Positions 45,043-54,768 of a stretch of DNA of 64,000 nucleotides are shown here, in pieces. The stretch spans positions 248,001 through 312,000 of the forward strand of contig CAVZHY010000006.1 of the NCBI GenBank assembly GCA_963775235.1, in the 5' to 3' direction. Every line of letters starts with the position of its first letter. Position 1 is the first letter of the stretch. Under the pieces are notes generated by a model, which saw only the letters and a list, made by a program, of their open reading frames with translations, did not search any database and had not been told where the DNA came from. The stretch comes from JBBDMC01 sp963775235 (GTDB taxonomy: Bacteria; Pseudomonadota; Alphaproteobacteria; Rhizobiales; Kaistiaceae). The position numbers and the translations under genes are program-made.

Positions 45043-45537
45043 ATGCGTGCGGCCATCGACTGGTTGCGCGCCCGCGCTGACAACGTGGCGGTGGGGCTTC
45101 TCACCGTCATGTTCTTTTCGTTCGTTCTGCAGATAGCCTCCCGGTACGTTTTCGACTTGCCGCTCGGTTGGACGCTGGAACTCTGCCTGACGACGTGGTT
45201 GTGGCTCGTCTTCTGGGAGGGCGCGTTCATCCTCGATGACCGCGACCACATACGCTTCGACCTCGCCTACCATGCAGTCGGCGAAAAAGCGCGGCGCGTG
45301 CTCGCGATCATCGCCGCACTCGGTCTGATCGTCGGGTTCGTTGCAGCGCTGCCGGCGACCTTCGGCTACCTCACGTTCTACAAGATCAAGCACAGCTCGA
45401 CCCTGCATATCCGTCTCGACTTCGTGTTCAGCATCTACGGCGCGTTCGCGGTAGCCATCGTGATCCGGTATGCATGGCGGCTCTGGCGCCTCATCCGGGG
45501 TGCCGACTCCCAGGAACTCGACCGGCCGCTCGCATGA
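45043..45537 (+). CDS. TRAP transporter small permease (DctQ family)
   Basis: About 164 residues with four hydrophobic helices. The family segment FVLQIASRYVFDLPLGWTLELCLTTWLWLVFWEGAF lies near the N-terminus, and RDHIRFDL follows. The start is the ATG at 45043; a TTG two codons earlier is open. Overlaps dctM by 4 bases. Confidence 0.9.
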   Translation: MRAAIDWLRARADNVAVGLLTVMFFSFVLQIASRYVFDLPLGWTLELCLTTWLWLVFWEGAFILDDRDHIRFDLAYHAVGEKARRVLAIIAALGLIVGFVAALPATFGYLTFYKIKHSSTLHIRLDFVFSIYGAFAVAIVIRYAWRLWRLIRGADSQELDRPLA

Positions 45538-46832
45538 GCGTTGCCTTCATTCTTTGCCTGCTCACACTGTTCGTCATGGCAGGCATCGGCGCGCCGATCG
45601 CGCTCGCCATGATCGTGGCAGCAATCGCCTATCTCGCGGCCCATGGACAGGACCTGTCGCTCGCCGCCGAGCAGAATATTCAGGGGCTCTACGACAGCTT
45701 CGTACTGCTTGCCGTGCCGCTGTTCATCGTCGCCGCCAACATTATGAACGCGGGTACGATCAGCGAGCGCCTGCTCGAGTTCTGCATGGCGATTGTCGGT
45801 CAATTCCGCGGCGGGCTCGGCCACGTCAATGTCGTCGCCAACCTCATCTTTTCTGGAATGTCCGGCTCGGCGGTCGCGGACGCGGCGGGCATCGGCCAGA
45901 TCATTATTCGCCTGATGACCCGCGACGGCCACTACTCGCCGGGATACGCCGCCGCGATCACGGCGGCTGCCTCGACCATCGGGCCGATCATCCCGCCGTC
46001 GATCCCGATGGTGCTCTACGCACTCGTCTCCGACAGTTCGATCGGCTACCTCTTCCTCGGCGGGATTCTGCCGGGCCTATTGATGGCCCTGGTACTGATG
46101 ATCCTCAACGCCCGCGTGGCACGCCGGCGCGGGTTTCCGGTGGAGGAGGGCGTGCCGTTGAAGGCGCTCCCGGAAATCACCGTCCGCGCCTTCCCCGCAC
46201 TGTTGATGCCGGTGATCCTGCTCTACGGAATCTACGGCGGCGTCACGACGCCGACGGAAGCGGCCGCCCTGGCCGCCGCATACGCGCTGCTGCTCGCCGG
46301 GTTGTTCTACCGCGCCCTTACCTGGCGGGATCTCTACGCCCTGCTATCCACCAGCGCGCGGTCGTCGGCCTCCGTCGGATTGGTGATTGGCGCTGCCCTC
46401 ATCTTCAACTACATCGTCGCCGCGGAAAACCTGCCGACGACCATCGCCCACGCGCTTCAGGGCATCAACTTCTCGCCGCTCTCCTTCCTGTTCCTGGTCA
46501 ACGCCATCCTGCTGCTGCTCGGCTGCATCCTCGACGCGTCGACGATCATTCTCGTCATCATTCCGCTGTTCGTCCCGACCTGCCGCCTGCTCGGCATCGA
46601 TCTGGTCCACTTCGGCGTGGTCGCGGTGGTGAACTGCATGATCGGACTGATCACGCCGCCGTACGGCATCGTGCTCTTTGTCATCAACGCGACGACAGGG
46701 ATCCCGCTGCGATCGATTATTCGCGAGATCTGGCCGTTCATCGGCACCTTGATCGTTGCGCTCGTCATCATGATCGTGTTTCCTGACGTTGTGCTCTGGT
46801 TGCCCAGGCAGCTCGGCTATGCAGGAAATTAG
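45534..46832 (+). CDS. TRAP transporter large permease (DctM family)
   Basis: 432 residues, about twelve membrane helices, sodium-coupled transport subunit. Landmarks: AVPLFIVAANIMNAGTIS, LIFSGMSGSAVADAAGIGQIII, AAITAAASTIGPIIPPSIPMVLY and LITPPYGIVLFVINA. The ATG overlaps the DctQ stop, and the 3' end overlaps the lyase gene by 14 bases, so uptake and first catabolic step are tightly linked. Confidence 0.93.
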   Translation: MSVAFILCLLTLFVMAGIGAPIALAMIVAAIAYLAAHGQDLSLAAEQNIQGLYDSFVLLAVPLFIVAANIMNAGTISERLLEFCMAIVGQFRGGLGHVNVVANLIFSGMSGSAVADAAGIGQIIIRLMTRDGHYSPGYAAAITAAASTIGPIIPPSIPMVLYALVSDSSIGYLFLGGILPGLLMALVLMILNARVARRRGFPVEEGVPLKALPEITVRAFPALLMPVILLYGIYGGVTTPTEAAALAAAYALLLAGLFYRALTWRDLYALLSTSARSSASVGLVIGAALIFNYIVAAENLPTTIAHALQGINFSPLSFLFLVNAILLLLGCILDASTIILVIIPLFVPTCRLLGIDLVHFGVVAVVNCMIGLITPPYGIVLFVINATTGIPLRSIIREIWPFIGTLIVALVIMIVFPDVVLWLPRQLGYAGN

Positions 46833-47730
46833 CGGCCCACTCCGTCGGAAGCTCGCAGTCGGCGCCGCGTTGACGACGCCCTTCGATGCCCATGGCGAAG
46901 TCCTGTGGCCGCTGCTGGCCGGCCACGCGGACCGCCTCCGGAAAACCGGCGTCACCATCGTGTCCGTCTTCGGCACGACGGGGGAAGGGGCGTCGATCGA
47001 TCGCCGGACGCGCGCTGCAGCACTTGAGCAATTCGCCGGGCACGGGATCGCGCCCGCAGACGTCGCGCCGTGCATCTACGGTCCTGCGGCGCGCGATGCA
47101 GCCGACGATGTTCGCCGGTCGATCGCGGGCGGATGCGGTGCGATGCTGCTGGTGCCGCCCTTCTACTACAAAGGCGTGTCGGACGAGGGCCTCTACAGGT
47201 GGCACGCGGAGGTTTTCGAATCCGCAGGCCCTGGCGTCCGCGACGTCATTCTCTACAACATCCCCGCGCTGACCGGCGCCACCATCGGCCCCGCCCTTCT
47301 GGGTCGCCTGCGTAACGCCTTTCCCGGGATTGTCGCGGGCGTCAAGGACAGCAGCGGTGACTGGCAGCATACGACTGCGCTGCTCGCCGAACACCGCGAT
47401 CTTGCGGTTCTGGTCGGCCATGAAGGACACCTCGCCCGGGCGGTGCAGCGCCGCGCGTCCGGAGCGATCAGCGGCGTCGCCAACATCGCCCCGCATCTCG
47501 TCGCGAGCCTCGCTTCCGGTCGCGAGGACCGGCTGATCGACTGGGTCCTGGAACGCCTGCTTCGCCTCCCGGTCGTACCGGCGCTGAAGGCGATCCTTGC
47601 CGCGCAGCGGTCCGATCCGGTGTGGACCGCGGTGCGCGCCCCCCTCGATCCCATCGCCAACCCCGCGCAGTCGAATATCTACCGCGAGATCGCAGAACGC
47701 CTCGCCGCATACGAGAACACCGCAAGCTGA
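46819..47730 (+). CDS. DapA-family lyase/aldolase with intact active site
   Basis: 303 residues from the ATG at 46819. All class I aldolase features are present: VFGTTGEGAS near residue 45, the catalytic Tyr in ILYNIPALTG near residue 145, and the Schiff-base Lys in VAGVKDSSGD near residue 175. In this context (TRAP importer, FCD regulator) it more likely cleaves or dehydrates an imported oxo-acid, as in sialic acid or hydroxyproline pathways, than makes lysine. Substrate not determined. Confidence 0.88.
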   Translation: MQEISGPLRRKLAVGAALTTPFDAHGEVLWPLLAGHADRLRKTGVTIVSVFGTTGEGASIDRRTRAAALEQFAGHGIAPADVAPCIYGPAARDAADDVRRSIAGGCGAMLLVPPFYYKGVSDEGLYRWHAEVFESAGPGVRDVILYNIPALTGATIGPALLGRLRNAFPGIVAGVKDSSGDWQHTTALLAEHRDLAVLVGHEGHLARAVQRRASGAISGVANIAPHLVASLASGREDRLIDWVLERLLRLPVVPALKAILAAQRSDPVWTAVRAPLDPIANPAQSNIYREIAERLAAYENTAS

Positions 47731-47768
47731 AGGTAACGTCGGCAGCCGATGCTCTGCCAATGCATCGA

Positions 47769-49535
47769 TCAGGTCGATATCCCGGCCTTGATCAGGCCTT
47801 CCTTGATGCGGTCGACGTCCGCCCGGTTCTTGAAGGGCAAGCGGCCGAGGTGTTCGTTGAGGGAGTACGTCGGGTTGACGTCCTTCAATTCACGCCAGAC
47901 CTGCCGTGCTTCGTCCACCTGGCCAAGCTGACCAAGGGCCGACGCCAGGAACGCTCGCGATATATCCGTGCCGGGCGCCAGCCTGATCCGTTCCCTGAAA
48001 AGCGCCGCCGCGGCCTCGTACTGGCCCGCGATCAGATGGGCGGTGCCCAGGAAATGGAAATATTGCTGGTTGGAAACAGGGTCGAGGCGGATTGCTTTTT
48101 CGATCCGCGGTATGGCTGCCAGCGGATTGCCCGAATAGACGTCGACCGCCCCGCGGGCGCTATGGGCAGGGGCGTAGTTCGGGTTCAGCGCCAGCGCCGC
48201 GTCGGCCTCCTTCGCTGCGCGGGCGAAGTCGCCCCGAAACGTGGCGACGATCGCTGCGACAAATCGCACGAACGGATCGTTCGGGCCTCGCTCGACGCCC
48301 TTGTCGGCGAAGGCGGCGGCGACGTCGAGCCCCTCGCTTGCCCGATCGGTCAGATGACTGTGAAAGTCGATATTGTGCGCCATCGCGAGCCCTGCGTAGG
48401 GGGCCCCGTAGTCGGGGTCGAGGGCGATCGCCTTGTTGAAGAATTCGATCGACTCCTTGAGTGACGTCAGGTCCTTCGTCACGGCGAAGACGAGCTCGCG
48501 GCCGTGGAGGAATGCGTCGTGGGCGGCCACGTCGCTGGTTCCGCTTTCTGAAATGCGCGCCTTCTCGGCGGGGCTGAGCGCGACCTTCAGTGCGCTCACG
48601 ATCTGCAGCGTCACCTCGTCCTGCACTGCGAAGATGTCTGTCAGGTCGCGATCGTAGCGCTCCGCCCAAACATGCCCGCCATCGGCGGCGTCGATGAGCT
48701 GTGCGGTGATCCGCACGCGGTTGCCGGCCCGGCGGATGCTGCCCTCCAGAACCGAACGGACGCCGAGCTCCCGGCCGACCGTGCGCATGTCGACGTTCTT
48801 ACCCTTGTAGGCGAAGCTCGAATTGCGCGCGATCACCAGAAGTCCCGCCACCTTTGACAGATCGGTGATGATGTCCTCGGTGATGCCGTCGGAGAAATAT
48901 TCCTGCTCCTGGTCCCCCGACATGTTGGCGAAAGGCAGGACCGCGATCGACGGTTTGTCCGTCCTCCCCGGAGCCGGTTCCTGCCTTGGCGCGCCCTGTT
49001 GGGCGCCCCCGGATCCCGGGTGCCATTTCCATATGCGTATCGGCCGCTCGATGTTCTTGACCGTCACCTCGCCGGCGTCGCTCAGGACGGCATCGATGCG
49101 ATTGCCGATGCTCTCGTAGACGATCGAAGAGACGCAAACGCCGCCCGGTTCGGCGAGCGGCTCCAGACGGGCAGCAACATTGACCCCGTCGCCGTAGATA
49201 TCGTCGCCGTCGATGATGATGTCGCCGAGGTTGACGCCAATTCTGAGGACGATGCTCCTGCCGTTCGGCGCCGTTTCGGTCTTGGTGGTGCGCTGTATGG
49301 CAAGCGCGCAGTTCACCGCGTCGACGACGCTGGCGAATTCCACCAGCGTCCCGTCGCCCATGAGCTTGACGACGCGGCCGCCGTGGGCGGCAATGGCGGG
49401 GTCGAAGACGGTCTCGCGGTGTCGCTTCAGGGCCGCCAGTGTGCCGGCCTCGTCGGCCCCCATCATGCTGGAGTAACCGACCACGTCCGCAGCGAGGATG
49501 GCCGCCAGCCGCCGGTTGGTGCGCGCTTCAGGCAT
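47769..49535 (-). CDS. Class III adenylate/guanylate cyclase with TolB-like and TPR regions
   Basis: 588 residues. The N-terminal cyclase homology domain (about 8-180) has the metal Asp in LAADVVGYSSMMGADE and the second in KLMGDGTLVEF, and IYGDGVNVAARLEPLAEPG. A linker leads to SIAVLPFANMSGD, a TolB-N-like domain (about 200-310) with FSDGITEDIITDLSKV and VRSVLEGSIRRAG. The C-terminal half is TPR repeats (ALDPDYGAPYAGLAMAH, ALALNPNYAPAHSARG). Many paralogues of this layout occur in Rhizobiales. No membrane helix is evident, so cytoplasmic. Its signal is unknown. Confidence 0.9.
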   Translation of the reverse strand: MPEARTNRRLAAILAADVVGYSSMMGADEAGTLAALKRHRETVFDPAIAAHGGRVVKLMGDGTLVEFASVVDAVNCALAIQRTTKTETAPNGRSIVLRIGVNLGDIIIDGDDIYGDGVNVAARLEPLAEPGGVCVSSIVYESIGNRIDAVLSDAGEVTVKNIERPIRIWKWHPGSGGAQQGAPRQEPAPGRTDKPSIAVLPFANMSGDQEQEYFSDGITEDIITDLSKVAGLLVIARNSSFAYKGKNVDMRTVGRELGVRSVLEGSIRRAGNRVRITAQLIDAADGGHVWAERYDRDLTDIFAVQDEVTLQIVSALKVALSPAEKARISESGTSDVAAHDAFLHGRELVFAVTKDLTSLKESIEFFNKAIALDPDYGAPYAGLAMAHNIDFHSHLTDRASEGLDVAAAFADKGVERGPNDPFVRFVAAIVATFRGDFARAAKEADAALALNPNYAPAHSARGAVDVYSGNPLAAIPRIEKAIRLDPVSNQQYFHFLGTAHLIAGQYEAAAALFRERIRLAPGTDISRAFLASALGQLGQVDEARQVWRELKDVNPTYSLNEHLGRLPFKNRADVDRIKEGLIKAGIST

Positions 49536-49807
49536 GAGCGGGTTTGTATTCGCAATTCGAAAGCCGCGCCATAATCAAGCGCGCTGGCGACCGGTTGTCC
49601 GCAACGCCCTTCATTTCGAGCGCCTCCAACGCAGTCCGCCTGGCGAGGGGGCGGGCAACGCTGGACCACTTCCGGAACGGCATTTACCTAACTTGCAGGT
49701 CGATGGTCGGTGTCGTCGCGCCCGGCAGTGATCTTGCCGGTTTCCTGTCAGCCCGGCCCAACCGCGTCCCAATCCGGGACCGCCGGTCATCGAGGAGATC
49801 GCCCGCG

Positions 49808-49975
49808 ATGCGTCGCCTGTTCCTTGTCCCCTTCGTCGCCCTTGGCGCCTTCCTGCTCCTCGCCGGACATTCCGGCCTCAGCACGCTGCCGACGCATTTG
49901 TGGGGGTTGCCGACGCCGATGATCCTCTTCGTCGGGCTGAGCGCCTTCATCGTTTCCATGCTGCCCACGACCTAG
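49808..49975 (+). CDS. Possible small membrane protein (55 residues)
   Basis: From the ATG at 49808: LFLVPFVALGAFLLLAG and PTPMILFVGLSAFIVSML form two hydrophobic segments joined by a short polar loop. The composition looks like a real membrane hairpin rather than a chance frame. The ribosome-binding site (GAGGAG) is somewhat far upstream. Function unknown. Confidence 0.4.
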   Translation: MRRLFLVPFVALGAFLLLAGHSGLSTLPTHLWGLPTPMILFVGLSAFIVSMLPTT

Positions 49976-50133
49976 CTTGCGGGGTTCGCTGGAAGGCGGC
50001 CGGAACGGCCCGTTTTCCCTTTGAACAGGGTAAACCCGATGCTATAGAGGCGCCGCTTGGCCGGCGCGCTTACCCTCTTTGCCGGGCGACTTCCCGTATC
50101 GGCGAGGCAGTCCCGTTTTCGGGCGCGCGGCGG

Positions 50134-50218
50134 GCGGGCGTGGCGGAACTGGTAGACGCGCGGGATTTAGGTTCCCGTGACGAAAGTCGTGGGGGTTCAA
50201 ATCCCTCCGCCCGCACCA
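50134..50218 (+). tRNA. tRNA-Leu (TAG)
   Basis: 85 bases with encoded CCA. The acceptor GCGGGCG pairs with CGCCCGC. The anticodon stem CGGGA/TCCCG encloses TTTAGGT with anticodon TAG. A long variable arm (TGACGAAAGTCGT) is typical of leucine tRNAs. Confidence 0.96.
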
Positions 50219-50327
50219 TCCTGTTGTCCGCAGCCTCTGGCAGACGCGGGCAGGCCGGTTCGCAGGGCACGGCAAGCGGGCGCAACAGGGGCCGCAGCGC
50301 GGTCGAAGTCGAACGGAAACGGCGGAA

Positions 50328-51680
50328 ATGCAAGTAAGCGAGACCAGTGCCGAGGGCCTCAGACGTGAATTCAAGGTGGTCGTGCCCGCCGCCGAGCTCG
50401 ATGCGCGGCTGGTGGCGCGGCTGAACTCGCTGAAGGAAGAGGTGCGGATCAAGGGCTTCCGGCCCGGCAAGGTGCCTCTCACCCACCTGCGGCGGATGTT
50501 CGGCCGCTCGGCTATGGCGGAGATTCTCCAGTCGGTGTTTTCAGAGGTCGCTCGCCAGACGCTGAGCGAGCGCGGCGAGAAGGCAGCCTCGGCGCCAGAC
50601 TATCAGTTGCCGGAAGACGAGGACGAAGCTGACAAGGTCCTCACAGGCAACGCCGACCTTGCGTACACGATGGTCTACGAGGTGTTGCCCAAGATCGATC
50701 TTGCCGACTTCAAGACCATCTCCGTCGAGCGGCCAGTGGTTCAGGTCTCTGACGAGGCTGTTGAGGAGCAGCTCAAGGCGCTCGCGCGCGACACACGTTC
50801 TTTCACCACGAAGGACGGCAGCGCGGAAGCAGGCGACCGGCTGACCATCGCCTACGTCGGCAAGATCGACGGCGAGCCGTTCGACGGCGGGACCGCCGAC
50901 GATGCCACCGTGACGATTGGCGACAGTCAGTTCGTTCCAGGATTCGACGAACAACTGATCGGGCTGGCGGTGGGCGACACCAAGACGATCGAGGTCACCT
51001 TCCCCGACGACTACGGGGTGAAGAGCCTTGCCGGAAAGCCCGCCACGTTCGACGTCACGGTGAAATCAGTGGCGGCAGGCGAACCGGCAGTCATTGACGA
51101 CCAGCTTGCCGTGCGACTTGGGGTGGAGTCGCTTGACAGTCTGCGCGACACGGTGCGCCAGCAGCTCCAGTCGCAATACAACCAGCTTAGTCGGCAGAAG
51201 CTCAAGCGCCAATTGCTCGACCGGCTCGATGAGATGCACCGGATCGAGCTGCCGCCGCACATGGTAAACGACGAGTTTGAAACCATCTGGCGGCAGGTCA
51301 ACGCCGAGTTGACGAGTTCCGGGCGCACATTCGAAGACGAGGGGACGACGGAGGAGGCGGCGCGCGAGGACTACCGGAAGATCGCCGAACGCCGCGTTCG
51401 GCTCGGCCTGGTCATGGCCGAGATCGGTGACCGAAACAAGATAGAGGTCACGGATGAGGAAGTGCAGCGCGCCCTTACGGCGCAGATGCGCCAGTTCCCA
51501 GGGCAAGAGCAGTCGCTGGTTGATTACTACCGCAACACACCGGGTGCGGTGGCAAGCCTGCGTGCACCGATCTTCGAAGAAAAGGTCGTCGACTACCTGC
51601 TCGAACTCGTCACCGTAACCGAAAAGCCTGTTACCCGCGACGAGTTGGTCCGCGACGAGGAAGACGACAAGATCGTCTGA
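50328..51680 (+). CDS. tig: Trigger factor
   Basis: Ribosome-bound chaperone and prolyl isomerase, 450 residues. The ribosome-binding loop is GFRPGKVPLTHLRRMFG near residue 45. The FKBP-type domain is at about 165-240 (AGDRLTIAYVGKIDGEPFDGG). The helical chaperone arms follow to the acidic end RDEEDDKIV. It precedes clpP, clpX and lon, a conserved order in proteobacteria. Confidence 0.96.
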   Translation: MQVSETSAEGLRREFKVVVPAAELDARLVARLNSLKEEVRIKGFRPGKVPLTHLRRMFGRSAMAEILQSVFSEVARQTLSERGEKAASAPDYQLPEDEDEADKVLTGNADLAYTMVYEVLPKIDLADFKTISVERPVVQVSDEAVEEQLKALARDTRSFTTKDGSAEAGDRLTIAYVGKIDGEPFDGGTADDATVTIGDSQFVPGFDEQLIGLAVGDTKTIEVTFPDDYGVKSLAGKPATFDVTVKSVAAGEPAVIDDQLAVRLGVESLDSLRDTVRQQLQSQYNQLSRQKLKRQLLDRLDEMHRIELPPHMVNDEFETIWRQVNAELTSSGRTFEDEGTTEEAAREDYRKIAERRVRLGLVMAEIGDRNKIEVTDEEVQRALTAQMRQFPGQEQSLVDYYRNTPGAVASLRAPIFEEKVVDYLLELVTVTEKPVTRDELVRDEEDDKIV

Positions 51681-51830
51681 CTTCCTGCAGCCTTGCGCAG
51701 ATTGCGAGACGCGGCAGCGGGAACGAACCCCTTTTCAGCTGGAAAATGGATGATAAGCTTCGTCTGAGGGGCGACCCTGGGGCGGCAGGCGAAGGCCAGG
51801 ACTGCGGTTGTCTTCGGCGTTGCAGGGATT

Positions 51831-52229
51831 TTGGCAGCGGCCGGGAGGCGGCCATACCAGATCGCCGCCGGCGCATCGCTTTTCGTAACCCGGTCTCTCG
51901 CAGCAGCGAGGGCAGATCGGGCTAGGGTTGCCGAGATCGAAAAAGCAATCGAAATCAATGCAAAGGATCCCCGCTATGACAATGAGCTGGCCTGGTTCCT
52001 GGCAACGGCGATGAAATCGGAGGATCGGGATGGAGCCAAGGCTGTGTCGGCCGCCAGGGCCGCCAACGATCTTTCGCCGAATGACCCGCTCTTTCTGGAC
52101 GCACTTGCCGCAGCCCTGGCCGAAAACGGCGAGTTCGATGAGGCGATTGAGGTCGAAACACCCGTGGTCTCAGCAATCACGGCAGCCGGCGAGAACCCAG
52201 GTGACTTCCAGAGTCGTCTGGACCCCTGA
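51831..52229 (+). CDS. Small TPR-type hypothetical protein, start uncertain
   Basis: Up to 132 residues. IEKAIEINAKDPRYDNELAWFLATA, DGAKAVSAARAANDLSPNDPLFLDALAAALAENGEFDEAIE reads as two tetratricopeptide-like helical pairs of the kind found at the end of TPR proteins. The region before it is Ala-rich and weakly hydrophobic. No good start site is visible and the frame begins with a TTG, so it may be a fragment or a degraded gene between tig and clpP. The rest of the 51681-52411 gap shows nothing else. Confidence 0.45.
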   Translation: MAAAGRRPYQIAAGASLFVTRSLAAARADRARVAEIEKAIEINAKDPRYDNELAWFLATAMKSEDRDGAKAVSAARAANDLSPNDPLFLDALAAALAENGEFDEAIEVETPVVSAITAAGENPGDFQSRLDP

Positions 52230-52411
52230 CTGAAACGTCAGCCCTACCACGAATAAGAACTGGCTCGCTTGGAGGCCGCTGATGCGCCGCTACGCGTCAC
52301 CCCCCTTTCGCTGGCGGCATCCATGCCATATCTATCCTTCGCTCCGTCGGGGATTCGTCCAGCCAGTCAGACGGACGAGGTACACAGCCGACCACGCACC
52401 GAGGATGGCGG

Positions 52412-53059
52412 ATGAGAAGTCCAGTTGATACCTACATGCAGCAGCTCGTGCCGATGGTGGTTGAGCAGACCAACCGCGGCGAGCGGGCCTACGACATCTA
52501 TTCCCGTCTCCTTAAAGAGCGGATCATTTTCGTTACCGGTCCGATCGAGGATCACATGGCGTCGCTGGTGACGGCGCAACTTCTTTACCTTGAAGCCGAG
52601 AACCCCAAGAAAGAAATCGCCATGTACGTAAATTCTCCCGGCGGCGTGGTCACGTCGGGGATGGCGATCTACGACACAATGCAATTCATAAAGCCGGCAG
52701 TGTCGACGCTCTGCGTGGGTTTGGCTGCGTCGATGGGATCGCTGTTGCTGTGCGCGGGCGAGAAGGGCATGCGATTTGCGCTGCCTAACGCGCGCATCCT
52801 CGTGCACCAGCCCTCCGGCGGCTTTCAGGGCCAGGCCTCGGACATCGAGCGTCACGCCGAGGACATCGTGAAGATGAAGCGGCGCCTCAATGAAGTCTAT
52901 GTGAAACACACAGGCAAGGACTACGAAACGATCGAACGGACGCTCGACCGCGACTACTTCATGAACGCGGAGGAGGCGCGGGACTTCGGCATCATTGACC
53001 GTGTCCTCACCGATCGGGCGGCCCTCGACGCCATGGAAAAGAAAGAGGGAACGAGCTGA
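52412..53059 (+). CDS. clpP: ATP-dependent Clp protease proteolytic subunit
   Basis: 215 residues. Serine protease subunit partnering ClpX. The catalytic triad is Ser in VGLAASMGSLLL (about residue 110), His in ILVHQPSGG (about 135) and Asp in TLDRDYFM (about 184). The N-terminal MVVEQTNRGERAYDIYSRLLKERIIF is standard. clpX follows 207 bases downstream. Confidence 0.97.
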   Translation: MRSPVDTYMQQLVPMVVEQTNRGERAYDIYSRLLKERIIFVTGPIEDHMASLVTAQLLYLEAENPKKEIAMYVNSPGGVVTSGMAIYDTMQFIKPAVSTLCVGLAASMGSLLLCAGEKGMRFALPNARILVHQPSGGFQGQASDIERHAEDIVKMKRRLNEVYVKHTGKDYETIERTLDRDYFMNAEEARDFGIIDRVLTDRAALDAMEKKEGTS

Positions 53060-53266
53060 ACGGTCCGGCGATCGCGTGGCCGAACCGGGCGGTCGCGTTA
53101 AGTATCTCTTGAACAAATCACGGCTAGCATGTTTGAGTCGGGTTAGGACGGGTCTTTCGCCGGTCTGGGCCGGTAACAAGGTCGACGGACAGAGACCAAC
53201 CTTCTGGGGTAGTGGGGCGTATGGAAAAGTCCGGCGGGTGCCGGTTGTTGAATGGGGTTCAATGGA

Positions 53267-54532
<1,266 letters not shown>

Positions 54533-54619
54533 CGGGCGGCGGCAAAAAGCAAAAAGAAGGGCGACGAGCCGGGCGGTTCAGTCGCGCGCTGTGCGAGTTC
54601 AGCGTGTTTCGTGAGGTGG

Positions 54620-54650
54620 CTTGAAAGCCCCGGTCGCCGACGCCACTTTA
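54620..54650 (+). promoter_or_regulatory. Weak candidate heat-shock (RpoH-type) promoter before lon
   Basis: GGCTTGAAAG at 54618-54627 resembles the -35 element CTTGAA of RpoH promoters, with CACTTTA 18 bases further on as a poor -10 match. The position, about 120 bases before lon, fits heat-shock control of this gene. The spacing is longer than ideal. Confidence 0.25.
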
Positions 54651-54768
54651 GGCGGAGGCCGGCCAAATGTCCGTCGATACACGAGTATTCATGCTTGGGT
54701 TCGACTGACCGGCGGCTGTAGCTGGCGGCCTCTCAGATAGGCGCCGGCAAGAAAGGAAACGGGAACAG

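Noticed and set aside
53060..53266. Heat-shock promoter before clpX (CTTGAACAAATC near 53108)
   Set aside because: The -35-like CTTGAA is present, but no matching -10 element occurs at acceptable spacing.
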